Assembly: GCF_029958925.1 (NCBI RefSeq) | Contig: NZ_CP124616.1 | Span: 620,001-684,000 of the forward strand | Direction: 5' to 3' | Source of the DNA: Tropicibacter oceani | GTDB taxonomy: Bacteria; Pseudomonadota; Alphaproteobacteria; Rhodobacterales; Rhodobacteraceae | Length of the DNA: 64,000 bases | In this document: piece by piece, positions 1 to 7,947 of the stretch | Position numbering within the stretch: position 1 is the stretch's first letter | Layout: the number at the start of each line of letters is the position of its first letter | Translations under genes and position numbers: made by a program | The notes under the pieces: generated by a model | Seen by the model: only the letters and a program-made list of their open reading frames with translations | Told to the model about the DNA's origin: nothing | Database searches by the model: none

Positions 1-597
1 CACAAAGATGCGATCGTCTTCGGTGTACCCCAGGTAGGTACAGACCGACCGCGCGGCGGCCGTCAGGTTCTGATGGCTCAGCATTACGCCCTTGGGGTGC
101 CCGGTCGAACCGCTGGTGTAGATCATGCAGCCCAGATCCTGGTCGATCACCCGGCCCGCGCAGGGCGCCGGGCCGTCGGCCGTGATCTCGCCGGGGGCGT
201 GCAGGCTGATCACCGCCGGGTTCAGGTCGGCGGGCAGGGCCACGTGCACCTCGTCTGTCAGTGCCTCGTCGGCAATGACGGCGGCGGGGGTGCAATCGCC
301 CAGGATAAAGCCCAGCTTGTCGGTCTTGGTCTCGACGCTTAGCGGGGTGACAACCGCCCCGGCATAGACCGCGCCCCAATAGGCACGGGCAAAATCGACC
401 GAGTTTTCCAGCAGCAGGATGACCCGGTCTCCGGGCTGAACGCCCAGCGTCTGCAGCCGGCGGGCGATGGCCACGGCCTCTTGGCGCAGGGCGCCATAGG
501 TCAGGCTGATGCGGGTGTCCTGCACCGCCACATGATCGGCGCGGCGCGCGGCGCTGTGGTCCAGGTGCTGGTAAAGGAACAGGTGATGGGGGATCAT
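1..597 (-). CDS. Acyl-AMP ligase / acyl-CoA synthetase, 5' part only
   Basis: N-terminal 199 residues of an ANL-superfamily adenylating enzyme; the gene continues past base 1 of the window. The translation opens MIPHHLFLYQHLDHSAARR and carries the AMP-binding P-loop MIYTSGSTGHPKGVM at about residues 158-172, which is diagnostic for acid activation with ATP. The ATG at 597 overlaps the TGA of the upstream ketosynthase gene (ATGA), so it is translationally coupled and is the last visible gene of the minus-strand cluster. With two acyl carrier proteins and a carrier-type PLP decarboxylase in the operon, the likely role is to activate a carboxylic or amino acid and load it on an ACP or CoA. Substrate cannot be read because the C-terminal domain is missing. 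Confidence 0.88.
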   Translation of the reverse strand, partial: MIPHHLFLYQHLDHSAARRADHVAVQDTRISLTYGALRQEAVAIARRLQTLGVQPGDRVILLLENSVDFARAYWGAVYAGAVVTPLSVETKTDKLGFILGDCTPAAVIADEALTDEVHVALPADLNPAVISLHAPGEITADGPAPCAGRVIDQDLGCMIYTSGSTGHPKGVMLSHQNLTAAARSVCTYLGYTEDDRIFV

Positions 598-1544
598 GCG
601 CATTGGTCCTTGGTGAGGATGATCGCCGCGTAAGAGCCGGTCATGCCCGCGGCAAAAGAGAGGACATTCAGTGGCCTGTCATTGGCCGGAACCGCCTGAA
701 GCCAGGTGTCGTAGTTGATGAAAAGATCGCCGCAAAAGCAGTGGCCGATGCGGGACAGGTTCTGTTTGATCACCCGTTCGCCGGGAATGCCCAGCTGGGC
801 GGCGACCCGGTTGAAGGTGAAGGGCGACAGATGCGTCGGCAGGATCACGTCGATGTCGTCCGCTGTCAGCCCGGCCTCGTCCAGGACGGTCTGCACCGCG
901 CGGGTCATGGTCGGGATGAAGGCCTGGTCATAGCTGGCGGCCAAGTCCCTGTCGGCCTTGGCCAGCGGCTGGCAGACGCCTTCGAAAACCCCTGCGGTGG
1001 TGGCCGCAACCCGTGTGCCGCCCTGCCCTGCCCCGGCGCGCAGATAGACCGCGCTTGCCAGTTCCCCGAACAGTCCGTTGTTGTCGGCATAGTTGAGCAG
1101 TTCGAAAAAGCACTTTTCCCCGGTCAGAAGAACGATGTTCGCGGGCCGGTCGCCGGGCAGCGTTCGCAGCATCTGCATCGCCATGATGGCGCTGGCGCAA
1201 GATCCGTGGGTGACGGACAGCACTTCGGGCGTACTGTCGAACACCTGGGCCGCGATCTGCGACAGGGTTTCCTGTTCAAGGGGCAGCGCGGTGTTCAGCG
1301 CGTGGCAATAGACAAGATAGTCGACCGTGCCGCGCAACTCCGTGCTTTGATCGGCCAGACGCTGCGCGGACAGGCGCAGCCCCTCGGCCAGCGACATCTT
1401 TGGATGCAGGGCCGTCGATTGCAGCCCGAACATCCGGTCAAAGATGCGGTGCGTGCGCTGTGACCAGCCATAGGCCTCGCCCAGCGTGGCAAGGTCGGGA
1501 AAGCTCGCGCAGTCCATGGTATGGGCGATCCGGACCAGTTCCAT
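594..1544 (-). CDS. KAS III-like ketosynthase, paralogue A
   Basis: About 316 residues, the length of FabH-type condensing enzymes. The thiolase-fold nucleophile is Cys116 in THGSCAS, and a His at 238 in ILPTHLS matches the FabH catalytic His. Where FabH has the third catalytic residue (Asn in GNTSAAS) this protein reads IGHCFCGD, placing His268 there. An in-frame GTG lies one codon upstream (1547); the ATG at 1544 overlaps the TGA of the upstream gene by one base and is preferred. It lies between paralogue B and the acyl-AMP ligase. Acyl transfer or decarboxylative condensation on ACP-bound substrates is inferred from the fold; direct activity is unknown. Confidence 0.85.
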   Translation of the reverse strand: MELVRIAHTMDCASFPDLATLGEAYGWSQRTHRIFDRMFGLQSTALHPKMSLAEGLRLSAQRLADQSTELRGTVDYLVYCHALNTALPLEQETLSQIAAQVFDSTPEVLSVTHGSCASAIMAMQMLRTLPGDRPANIVLLTGEKCFFELLNYADNNGLFGELASAVYLRAGAGQGGTRVAATTAGVFEGVCQPLAKADRDLAASYDQAFIPTMTRAVQTVLDEAGLTADDIDVILPTHLSPFTFNRVAAQLGIPGERVIKQNLSRIGHCFCGDLFINYDTWLQAVPANDRPLNVLSFAAGMTGSYAAIILTKDQCA

Positions 1545-2455
1545 CACGCGGCCTCCCGCCGGACCATGCAGCCACCCAGGAACCCGCCCTGCCCGACCGA
1601 CAACAGCGCTGCCTCGGGGCAGCGGGTGCCGCGCACCCGGTCCAGCATCGACACCGCGTCAACGGTATAGCAGTGGCCCTGGTCAGGCAGCAGATCCAGC
1701 CAGATGCGATCCCGGTCGATCCCGGTCTGCTTGGCATAAAGCGTCCAGCTGAGCCGGTTGACGTTGTGCGGCAGGATCGGCGCATCGCTGGCTACGTCAA
1801 ACCCGGTGCCGTCCAGGATCGCATTGACCAGCGCCGTATGCTCGGCGTTGAAGGCCGCGCTTTGGGCGGCGGTGCCAAAGCGGCCCGCGTAGTGCTGCGA
1901 ACAGGTCTTCAGCCAGATGTTGTCGATCTGCGTGCCGCCCGCTTCGCCGTCCAGCAACAGCGCGCAATAGGCATCACCGATCGCCGTCACGCCAGGGGCA
2001 TAGCGTTCGCCCAGCGGCATCTGGTGCAGGCTGTCACCGGCCAGGACCAGCACCGCCCGCGCATCATCCGCCAGCAACCGCTGCGCTGCCTGAAGCGCCC
2101 AGAACAGGGTCGAACAATTCTGCTGATCCATTTCATAGACATCCTCGATCCCGGCAAGGATCGGATGGCTGGCGACCAGCGCCTGCACCGGGCTGCGCCC
2201 TTCGGCGTATTGCACCGGGTTGCCGTGCACGTAGATCAGCGTATCAGGCAGCACCGCACCGGGCGCGACCCTGTCCAGCACCTGGCCAAAGGCCGCCTCG
2301 AGCGTCATGTCCGCCGGGGTACTGGCCACGCTGTCAAAGCCGAACAACCGGCCAAAGGCCTTGGCCTCGCCCTGCGATGCGCCGGTGGCGGCGACGCAAT
2401 CGGAGACCGGAATGCGGCCCTCGGGCACGTATTTCGAGAAAGACGCCAGTCTCAT
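1544..2455 (-). CDS. KAS III-like ketosynthase, paralogue B
   Basis: 303 residues from the ATG at 2455, which overlaps the stop of paralogue C as ATGA; the open frame extends further upstream but only over paralogue C. The putative nucleophile is Cys114 in QQNCSTL, the catalytic His is His230 in ILPHNVN, and QGHCYTVD puts His261 at the FabH Asn position. The PHNVN signature is shared with paralogue D and differs from ordinary FabH. Because it sits directly behind the Cys-less paralogue C, the two could form a heterodimer like PqsC/PqsB of Pseudomonas (inference from order and residue loss only). Expected to act on ACP- or CoA-linked acyl groups in the cytoplasm. Confidence 0.83.
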   Translation of the reverse strand: MRLASFSKYVPEGRIPVSDCVAATGASQGEAKAFGRLFGFDSVASTPADMTLEAAFGQVLDRVAPGAVLPDTLIYVHGNPVQYAEGRSPVQALVASHPILAGIEDVYEMDQQNCSTLFWALQAAQRLLADDARAVLVLAGDSLHQMPLGERYAPGVTAIGDAYCALLLDGEAGGTQIDNIWLKTCSQHYAGRFGTAAQSAAFNAEHTALVNAILDGTGFDVASDAPILPHNVNRLSWTLYAKQTGIDRDRIWLDLLPDQGHCYTVDAVSMLDRVRGTRCPEAALLSVGQGGFLGGCMVRREAA

Positions 2456-3309
2456 GCTGACTCTCCTTCGAAACCAAGGGCTGACACCGCCTGGCCGTCG
2501 CGGCACAGCAGCAGGTAATTGCGGGTCATGTCCTGGGCCTGGCTCAGCGCGGCAAAGGGCGCCGAGCAGACCAGCCTGTCCTGCGTGACGATACGGTCCG
2601 CGCCCAGCGCGGCGGCATCCAGCAGATCGGCAGGCCCCACAAGACAGGTGCGCGCCGCGTCCAGCCCAAGACCGTCCAGGATCGTCGCAACCGCCGCGCC
2701 CGCGCTTTCGCCCTGCGCCAGCACGTGACGGCGATAGCCGGCATAGCGCAGCCCGGTTTCATTCTCGGTGTCCACATGCACCACGCAGGCAGCGTTCTTG
2801 GGGTTCAGCCGGTGCACAAGGTCGGATTTGTACATCACGTGTTTCTGATCCGCGACGATCAGCAACCCGCGACGGCGCCCGTTCAGCAGGTATTTGTACA
2901 GGCTGTCAAAGGCAAAGAACGGCGCCGAAAGTCCCCGATCCGAGATCGCGAAGCCAAAGCAGTTGCGCAGCCCCAGCTGATGCATCGCGAAATTGGTGAC
3001 CGAGGTGCCCAGGTGCAGATCGGGCAGCCAATGGGCAAACAGGATCGCGTCGGTATCGTCCAGCCCCGTGCGTTCCGCCAGGCGCGGCAGCAGGTTTTCC
3101 ACCATCCCGGCAAAGGGCGCGCGGTCGTCCGACATCAGCCAGGGTTCGACGTTGCAGTCGCTGGGATCAAAGGCCATGCCATTCGACTGAAAGAACTTTT
3201 CGACGTAGTCCTCCCAATAGGCGAACTGGTCGCGCCATTCTTCCTTGGGCTTTTCCAGCCCGCCGAATTCGTCCCAGACGATGTGTTGTGTGTTCAGGTA
3301 AAGGCTCAT
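2452..3309 (-). CDS. Degenerate KAS III-like protein C, catalytic Cys absent
   Basis: 285 residues with a thiolase-like outline: a hydrophobic strand DAILFAHWLPD, then NCFGFAISDRGLSAPFFAF, then GLLIVADQKHV, as in the core of ketosynthase III enzymes. At the nucleophile position the sequence is SDRGLSAP with no Cys, and neither the His (VGPADLL) nor the GH motif of the paralogues is present, so all three catalytic residues appear lost. The reading frame is intact and translationally coupled, arguing against a decaying pseudogene. A structural partner of paralogue B or a carrier-docking subunit is the most economical reading. Family assignment is by eye and less certain than for A, B, D and E. 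Confidence 0.65.
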   Translation of the reverse strand: MSLYLNTQHIVWDEFGGLEKPKEEWRDQFAYWEDYVEKFFQSNGMAFDPSDCNVEPWLMSDDRAPFAGMVENLLPRLAERTGLDDTDAILFAHWLPDLHLGTSVTNFAMHQLGLRNCFGFAISDRGLSAPFFAFDSLYKYLLNGRRRGLLIVADQKHVMYKSDLVHRLNPKNAACVVHVDTENETGLRYAGYRRHVLAQGESAGAAVATILDGLGLDAARTCLVGPADLLDAAALGADRIVTQDRLVCSAPFAALSQAQDMTRNYLLLCRDGQAVSALGFEGESA

Positions 3310-3312
3310 GGG

Positions 3313-4440
3313 TCAGGCGCTCGCGGCTACATAGCTGCGGAAGGCCTGCAGCAGGTGAATGTTCGAGGTGCCCTCCATGTACTCATAGGATTTCGCGTCC
3401 CGGCACCGCTTGAGCAGGTCAGGGTGGGCAAAGATGTCCTGCGACGGGATGTGCCGGAACACAGTTGCCACCACCTCGTCGAGGAAGCTGACCGCATCCA
3501 GTTTCAGGCAAGAGGTTTCGTGCACCTTTTGCGTGCCCCGGTCATAGGACATGGCGATCTGTTCAAGCCGCCCCAGGAACACCATGTGCCGGATGCGCAG
3601 CGGTTCCAGCAGGCTGTCGTTCAGGCCCAGTTCGGCCATGCAGTCGATCAGGCCGCGCGCGCCGCCGATGGCCAGCGTGGCGACCACCGGGCGATAGCGT
3701 TCAAAGACGCTGTTCATGGCATAGAACCCGTCGCGCAGCCCGCGTTGCAGACCGTGACCCAGGACCAATTCGTCCGGAACGTCGATGTCCTGCGCGGTGA
3801 TCTGGGTCAGGTCGGCCCCGGCCAGACCGTGATGGCGCAGGCGTTCGATCTGCAGACCGGCGATGAAATCGGCATCGGCCATGACCATCTTGTGGCTGTT
3901 GCTGCGTTCGTCCCGGGCAAAGATCAGGCCGAAATCGGCCTGCGCCGCACCGCCGATGAACTTTTTCTCGACGTCCAGACGGCGGCCCCGGGGCGTGTCA
4001 CGCAGCACGCTGCGCCCCGCCGTCGCGTCCGATCCGACGCTGGGTTCGGTGATGGCGAAAAAGCTGCGGCCGGGTTTCGGCGCGGTATAGCGGCTGAAAT
4101 AGGTTTCGACCTGCTGCGCATTGCCCAACACCCGCACCGCGAACCCCGACATGGTCGGTGTCGGCAGCGCAAGGATGCAGCCGGCGTCATGGCGTGCGAT
4201 GCGTTCGGCGACGGCGATCTGAAGACCATAGACCATCGGGTCGGGACCAAAGAAGCCGCCGCAATTGGGCAGGGGGTTCCAGGGCTCGGGCACCTCCATC
4301 AGGGTGATGGCGCGCAGCAATTCATGGTCCCACAGCGGGGCCCAGTCGCTGGGGTCGCTTTCCATCCGGTGGCCGACGTCGCGAAACAGCGGCCCAAGGG
4401 CATCCAGCGCGTCCAGGGTGGGGTGGTTGAATACGGACAT
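3313..4440 (-). CDS. Acyl-CoA dehydrogenase family flavoprotein
   Basis: 375 residues, normal length for the family. The middle domain has the FAITEPSVGSDA segment typical of FAD-binding acyl-CoA dehydrogenases, and the C-terminus carries YEYMEGTSNIHLLQAF, the conserved region near the catalytic base and FAD contacts. It would introduce a double bond alpha-beta to a thioester, or act on an aminoacyl/acyl-ACP as several dehydrogenases in secondary-metabolite clusters do. Three bases separate its stop from the next gene and three separate its start from the decarboxylase, so it is operonic. A second, truncated homologue lies at 9906-10565. Electron acceptor and substrate are unknown. Confidence 0.88.
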   Translation of the reverse strand: MSVFNHPTLDALDALGPLFRDVGHRMESDPSDWAPLWDHELLRAITLMEVPEPWNPLPNCGGFFGPDPMVYGLQIAVAERIARHDAGCILALPTPTMSGFAVRVLGNAQQVETYFSRYTAPKPGRSFFAITEPSVGSDATAGRSVLRDTPRGRRLDVEKKFIGGAAQADFGLIFARDERSNSHKMVMADADFIAGLQIERLRHHGLAGADLTQITAQDIDVPDELVLGHGLQRGLRDGFYAMNSVFERYRPVVATLAIGGARGLIDCMAELGLNDSLLEPLRIRHMVFLGRLEQIAMSYDRGTQKVHETSCLKLDAVSFLDEVVATVFRHIPSQDIFAHPDLLKRCRDAKSYEYMEGTSNIHLLQAFRSYVAASA

Positions 4441-4443
4441 GGG

Positions 4444-5733
4444 TCAGACCTCGGCTGTCTGGAGGGTTTTCGGAGCATCCGCCAAGGGCGTCAGCTCGGC
4501 GGGTGTGAATTGTGCAAGATGGGCGGCCAGCGTGCCTGGGGCGCGGATCTGGGTGATGCGCGGCCCATCCACCAGCACCTCGGCGGGGCTGGCAAAGCTG
4601 AGGAACTGCGCCGGCGAGGCGGTCAGCCCATAGGCCCCCGACCGGTCGATGCACAGCAGATCGCCGGGCTGCACCGGCGGCAGGTCGACCTTTTGCCCGA
4701 TCACGTCCATCGGCGTGCACAGCGGCCCCGACACGTTCCACGGCGCGGTGTCGCCGGGGCGCGGGTGCAGCGCGCGGATGGGAAAGTTGCGCCGGAACCC
4801 CGCCGCCTGTCCCGCTGCGCCGTGCAGGTTCGCGCCCCCGTCACAGACGGCAAAGCGTACCCCCTTGGACGATTTCACATAGCGCACGGCGGTGACAAAG
4901 ACGCCTGCCTCGGCCACCAGGTAGCGGCCCAGTTCGATGATGATCTGGGTGCCGCGATGGCGCGTCTTCCAGGCGGCGGCCATGGTGTTGACCGCCTCGG
5001 CCAACGCCGGGAAATCCAGCGCGGTTTCATCCGCTGCATAGGGCACGCCCCAGCCGCCGCCGATATCGACGAACTCCAGCCCGTGACCGGCGCGGGCGAT
5101 GATGTCATCGGCCAGGGCCAGCACGTTGCGGGTGTTTTCCGCCACCACCTGATGATCCAGGATGCGGGTGCCCATGTAGACATGCAACCCGACCAGCCGG
5201 ATCTGACGCGCCTCGGCGATCAGGGCCAGCGCGCCGTCGATGTCTTCGTCACCGATGCCGAACTGCGTGGGCTTGCCGCTCATCGACAGTTTCGCGCCGC
5301 GGGTGTGAAACGACGGGTTGATGCGCAGCGCCACGGGCTGCACGACGCCCATTTCAGCGGCGATGGTGTCGATCAGGCCCAGCTCTTCAAGCGATTCCGC
5401 GATGATCGCCTTGATCCCGACGGCAATGGCGCGGCGGATTTCCCGGGGCGATTTTGCCGGGCCGACAAAGATCGTAGCCTGCGCCGGCACCCCGGCGGCC
5501 AGGCTGGTTTCCAGCTCGAACAGGGAACAGACCTCGGTTCCGATGCCCTGCCCTGTCAGGCACTGGACGATGGACAGGTTCGGGTTTGCCTTGAGCGAAT
5601 AGACGAACCCCGCCTCGGGGATTGCCTTGCGCAGCTGCTGCACCCGGTCGCGCAGCGCAGGCGCGCTGTAGGCATACAGGGGCGTTCCGGCCAGCCGGGC
5701 GGCGTTGTCGATCTGATCGGCGGTCAGGGACAT
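4444..5733 (-). CDS. Type III PLP-dependent decarboxylase, carrier-associated type
   Basis: 429 residues with the alanine-racemase-fold barrel and C-terminal domain of ornithine/diaminopimelate decarboxylases. Visible residues are Schiff-base Lys48 (YSLKANPN), His184 (LHVYMGT), the phosphate-binding GGGWG at 225-229, ELGR at 267-270, CDGG at 297-300, the cross-subunit Cys339/Asp343 in GPLCTPMD, and Tyr368. The GPLCTPMD form, rather than the free-amino-acid GPxCESxD form, resembles the exosortase-associated and BtrK-type group; BtrK decarboxylates glutamyl-ACP in butirosin synthesis. Its neighbour upstream in the operon is an ACP (5737-6033), which fits decarboxylation of a carrier-bound amino acid. 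Free amino acid as substrate cannot be excluded. Confidence 0.85.
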   Translation of the reverse strand: MSLTADQIDNAARLAGTPLYAYSAPALRDRVQQLRKAIPEAGFVYSLKANPNLSIVQCLTGQGIGTEVCSLFELETSLAAGVPAQATIFVGPAKSPREIRRAIAVGIKAIIAESLEELGLIDTIAAEMGVVQPVALRINPSFHTRGAKLSMSGKPTQFGIGDEDIDGALALIAEARQIRLVGLHVYMGTRILDHQVVAENTRNVLALADDIIARAGHGLEFVDIGGGWGVPYAADETALDFPALAEAVNTMAAAWKTRHRGTQIIIELGRYLVAEAGVFVTAVRYVKSSKGVRFAVCDGGANLHGAAGQAAGFRRNFPIRALHPRPGDTAPWNVSGPLCTPMDVIGQKVDLPPVQPGDLLCIDRSGAYGLTASPAQFLSFASPAEVLVDGPRITQIRAPGTLAAHLAQFTPAELTPLADAPKTLQTAEV

Positions 5734-5736
5734 GGC

Positions 5737-6033
5737 TCAGACCGCCTCGGGCTGGCGGTCCTTCAGGAACCGCATCAGGAACGCATGGATCGAGTCGCGG
5801 TCGGCAAAGGCTTCGATCGCCTCGACGTCGAGATCAGCCATCATGTCGAACATGTCGACGCCCATGTCCTGGAACCCGGTCGACACCGCCGAGATCAGCC
5901 GCACAAGGCCAAGACTGTCGACTTGGCCGTTGTCGCCATAGATCGGCGCGCCAGCCTTGATCGCGACCACCTGGGCCGGTTGCAGGCCGCACATCAGCAG
6001 GGCCTCGTCGATGCGGGAATAGATATCGGTCAT
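5737..6033 (-). CDS. Acyl carrier protein 1
   Basis: 98-residue acidic helical protein with the phosphopantetheine attachment motif QVDSLGLVRL, the modified serine being about residue 40. ACP length and charge are typical, although the helix after the motif is Met/Asp-rich (DMGVDMFDMMADLD), unlike the housekeeping AcpP. The ATG at 6033 overlaps the upstream ketosynthase stop and the gene ends three bases before the PLP decarboxylase start, so the ketosynthase, ACP and decarboxylase are co-translated neighbours. Likely role: to hold the amino-acyl or acyl intermediate for the decarboxylase and the KAS III enzymes. Confidence 0.88.
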   Translation of the reverse strand: MTDIYSRIDEALLMCGLQPAQVVAIKAGAPIYGDNGQVDSLGLVRLISAVSTGFQDMGVDMFDMMADLDVEAIEAFADRDSIHAFLMRFLKDRQPEAV

Positions 6034-6983
6034 TTCTCAACTGTCCTTTCATTGGCCCCGTCAACGGGGGGATTGACCTGAAGCACGGCGCAGGCGGCCG
6101 TTGCGCCCAGCCCGACACTGACCAGCGCGACGTGATCACCCGGGGCAAGCGCCCCGTCGCGGTCCGCGTCGGCAAGGTTCAGGAAGGGGTCGGCGCCAAA
6201 GGTGTGGGCGTAGCGGCTTACGTTCTTCAGCCAGATCTGGTCGCGCGCGGCGCCGATCCGTTGGGCGATCTGGTCCCAGCTGGGAATGTTGACGTTGTGC
6301 GGCAGGATCAGCCGTACATCGGCAATCGTGATCCCCGCATTGACCAGCGCCAGTTCGATGCAGCGCGCGGTAAACTCGATGTATTCATCGGCAAAGGCGG
6401 TGTCGGTTTCTTCGCCCACAAGCCCGGTGATGATCGAATAGGCCCCCAGCCGTTCGGTGTGCCCGCCCAGGTAACGAAAGCGCCCCGGCCGTTTGCCCAC
6501 CAGAATGGCGGCCGCGCCATCGCCCATCAGGGTCGTGTTGCGGATCAGCTGAACCGCCGGGTGAAAGGCCTTGTCGCTGACCACGATCAGCGCGGTGCCG
6601 TTTTCGGGCAGCAGGCTTTCGACCATTTCCAGCACCGCGACACCGCTGGCGCAATGGCACATGGTTGCGCTGAAGACCTCGGTCTTGCCGGCCTCGATCA
6701 GGTGCACCGGCACGGCGCTGTCGCTGCGGCACGGCCCCGAGGACAACAGCGTGTGGCAATGCACCACCAGGTCGGGCGCCTCGGGTCCTTCAAGCAGGCG
6801 GGCAATCGCCGCGCCGGTCATCACGTTCAGTGACTGCGTGGGATCGCTGGGGATCGAAGCCAGTCCGAAGAACCGTTCGTACATCCGACGGTCCTTGTTC
6901 GACAGGGTCAGCTGAGCGCAGGCCTGCGACACGGTGATGCTGCGGGCCGATACGGTGGTCTCGATATCGAGTATGTCAAACAT
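6030..6983 (-). CDS. KAS III-like ketosynthase, paralogue D
   Basis: 317 residues from ATG 6983, preceded by GAGGG. The frame is open to 7019 but that extension lies inside the hydrolase gene. Putative nucleophile Cys111 in MCHCASGV, His229 in ILPHNVN, and His260 in YAHTFGADPF where FabH has Asn. The C-terminal half ends in a normal FabH-like strand LVSVGLGATAACAVLQV. It overlaps both neighbours: start over the hydrolase end, stop over the ACP start. The PHNVN signature groups it with paralogue B. Expected to catalyse acyl transfer or condensation with ACP1, its immediate neighbour; chemistry inferred from family only. Confidence 0.84.
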   Translation of the reverse strand: MFDILDIETTVSARSITVSQACAQLTLSNKDRRMYERFFGLASIPSDPTQSLNVMTGAAIARLLEGPEAPDLVVHCHTLLSSGPCRSDSAVPVHLIEAGKTEVFSATMCHCASGVAVLEMVESLLPENGTALIVVSDKAFHPAVQLIRNTTLMGDGAAAILVGKRPGRFRYLGGHTERLGAYSIITGLVGEETDTAFADEYIEFTARCIELALVNAGITIADVRLILPHNVNIPSWDQIAQRIGAARDQIWLKNVSRYAHTFGADPFLNLADADRDGALAPGDHVALVSVGLGATAACAVLQVNPPVDGANERTVEK

Positions 6984-7947
6984 GGCGCCCTCGCGTGATG
7001 AATGACACAATACGGTCATGGACTTCGGGGGCGTTCAACACGCTCAGATGTGTGTGCCCAGTTGTGAGGAACAGCTCTCCGTTCATGGCGGCATTGGCCA
7101 GTTCATGGGCGTTTTCGACCCCGACCTGCCAGTCGCGGGTTTCGTGCACGACCAGCGTGCGCACCGGCAGGCGCGACAGCAGCGACGTACCGACATCCTC
7201 GGGCGATACGCCGTATCGACGGATGTAGTAGCGTTCGATATAGGGCAGCGCGCGCGCCGGCATCTGGGTGATTTCCACGTAGGATTTCAACAGGTTGGAC
7301 AACGATGCAGGCGCCCCGACGGGAATGTAGCAATCCGCCCGCAACCCGCGCCCGATGGCAAAGCCCGCGATCAGGCCGCCCGCCGAATGCCCGATGACGG
7401 CGCGGAACCGCGTGCCCAGGAACAAGTCAGCCATCGCCTGACCAAGGTCATAGAACGAATAGCGGTTGCCCTCGCTGCGGCCATGGCCGGGCAGGTCGGG
7501 CACCACCACGCGGAACCCCTGCCCTGCCAGCGCCGTCACCAGCTTGCGCATCATCGAGGCGCGCCCGTTCCAGCCGTGCAGCGCCAGGATCTTCGGGCCG
7601 TCCTCTGGCCCGTAGAAACTCAGGTGCACGCGCTTGCCGCGGTACTTCACATCCTGATGCTCGGCCGCGGGGGGCGGGGCTTCGACCCCGGGGCGGTCCG
7701 GCATCTGGCGGATCCGCTCGAACCGCTCGATCGACAGCCGCGCCGCGCGAAACGGCGCCAGCGTCATCATCAGTTGCACATCCAGGCGACGCAGGTGCCA
7801 GCAGGCCACGCGGTAATAGCTTTCGGGGTGGTAGGTGACGCGCGCCATGTCGGCGGGCGCCAGCCCCAGACGCGCCCGGGTACGGCGCGACATCTGGCGG
7901 GTCTTGGCACCCAGATACAGGGCGGGAAAGGCGACCTCATACAGCAT
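6976..7947 (-). CDS. Alpha/beta hydrolase (thioesterase-like)
   Basis: 323 residues from the ATG at 7947. The fold is shown by the oxyanion segment ALHGWNGRASM, the strand-turn VVVPDLPGHGRSEG, the nucleophile elbow GHSAGG, an acid candidate in HETRDWQVG and the catalytic His in GHTHLSVL. An N-terminal extension of about 100 residues precedes the core and includes a hydrophobic start. It overlaps the MATE exporter gene by 11 bases and the next ketosynthase by 8, so it is in the operon. In such a cluster the hydrolase may release the product from a carrier, edit misloaded carriers, or make an ester/amide; these cannot be separated by sequence. Confidence 0.82.
   Translation of the reverse strand: MLYEVAFPALYLGAKTRQMSRRTRARLGLAPADMARVTYHPESYYRVACWHLRRLDVQLMMTLAPFRAARLSIERFERIRQMPDRPGVEAPPPAAEHQDVKYRGKRVHLSFYGPEDGPKILALHGWNGRASMMRKLVTALAGQGFRVVVPDLPGHGRSEGNRYSFYDLGQAMADLFLGTRFRAVIGHSAGGLIAGFAIGRGLRADCYIPVGAPASLSNLLKSYVEITQMPARALPYIERYYIRRYGVSPEDVGTSLLSRLPVRTLVVHETRDWQVGVENAHELANAAMNGELFLTTGHTHLSVLNAPEVHDRIVSFITRGRHV

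Noticed and set aside
1400-2518. 372-codon plus-strand open frame
   Set aside because: Complement of KAS III paralogues A and B, with no recognisable domain and Arg/Gln-rich low-quality composition.
2725-6081. 1,118-codon open frame on the plus strand
   Set aside because: It is the complement of four coupled minus-strand genes with clear family motifs; GC-rich codon bias leaves long empty frames opposite real genes.
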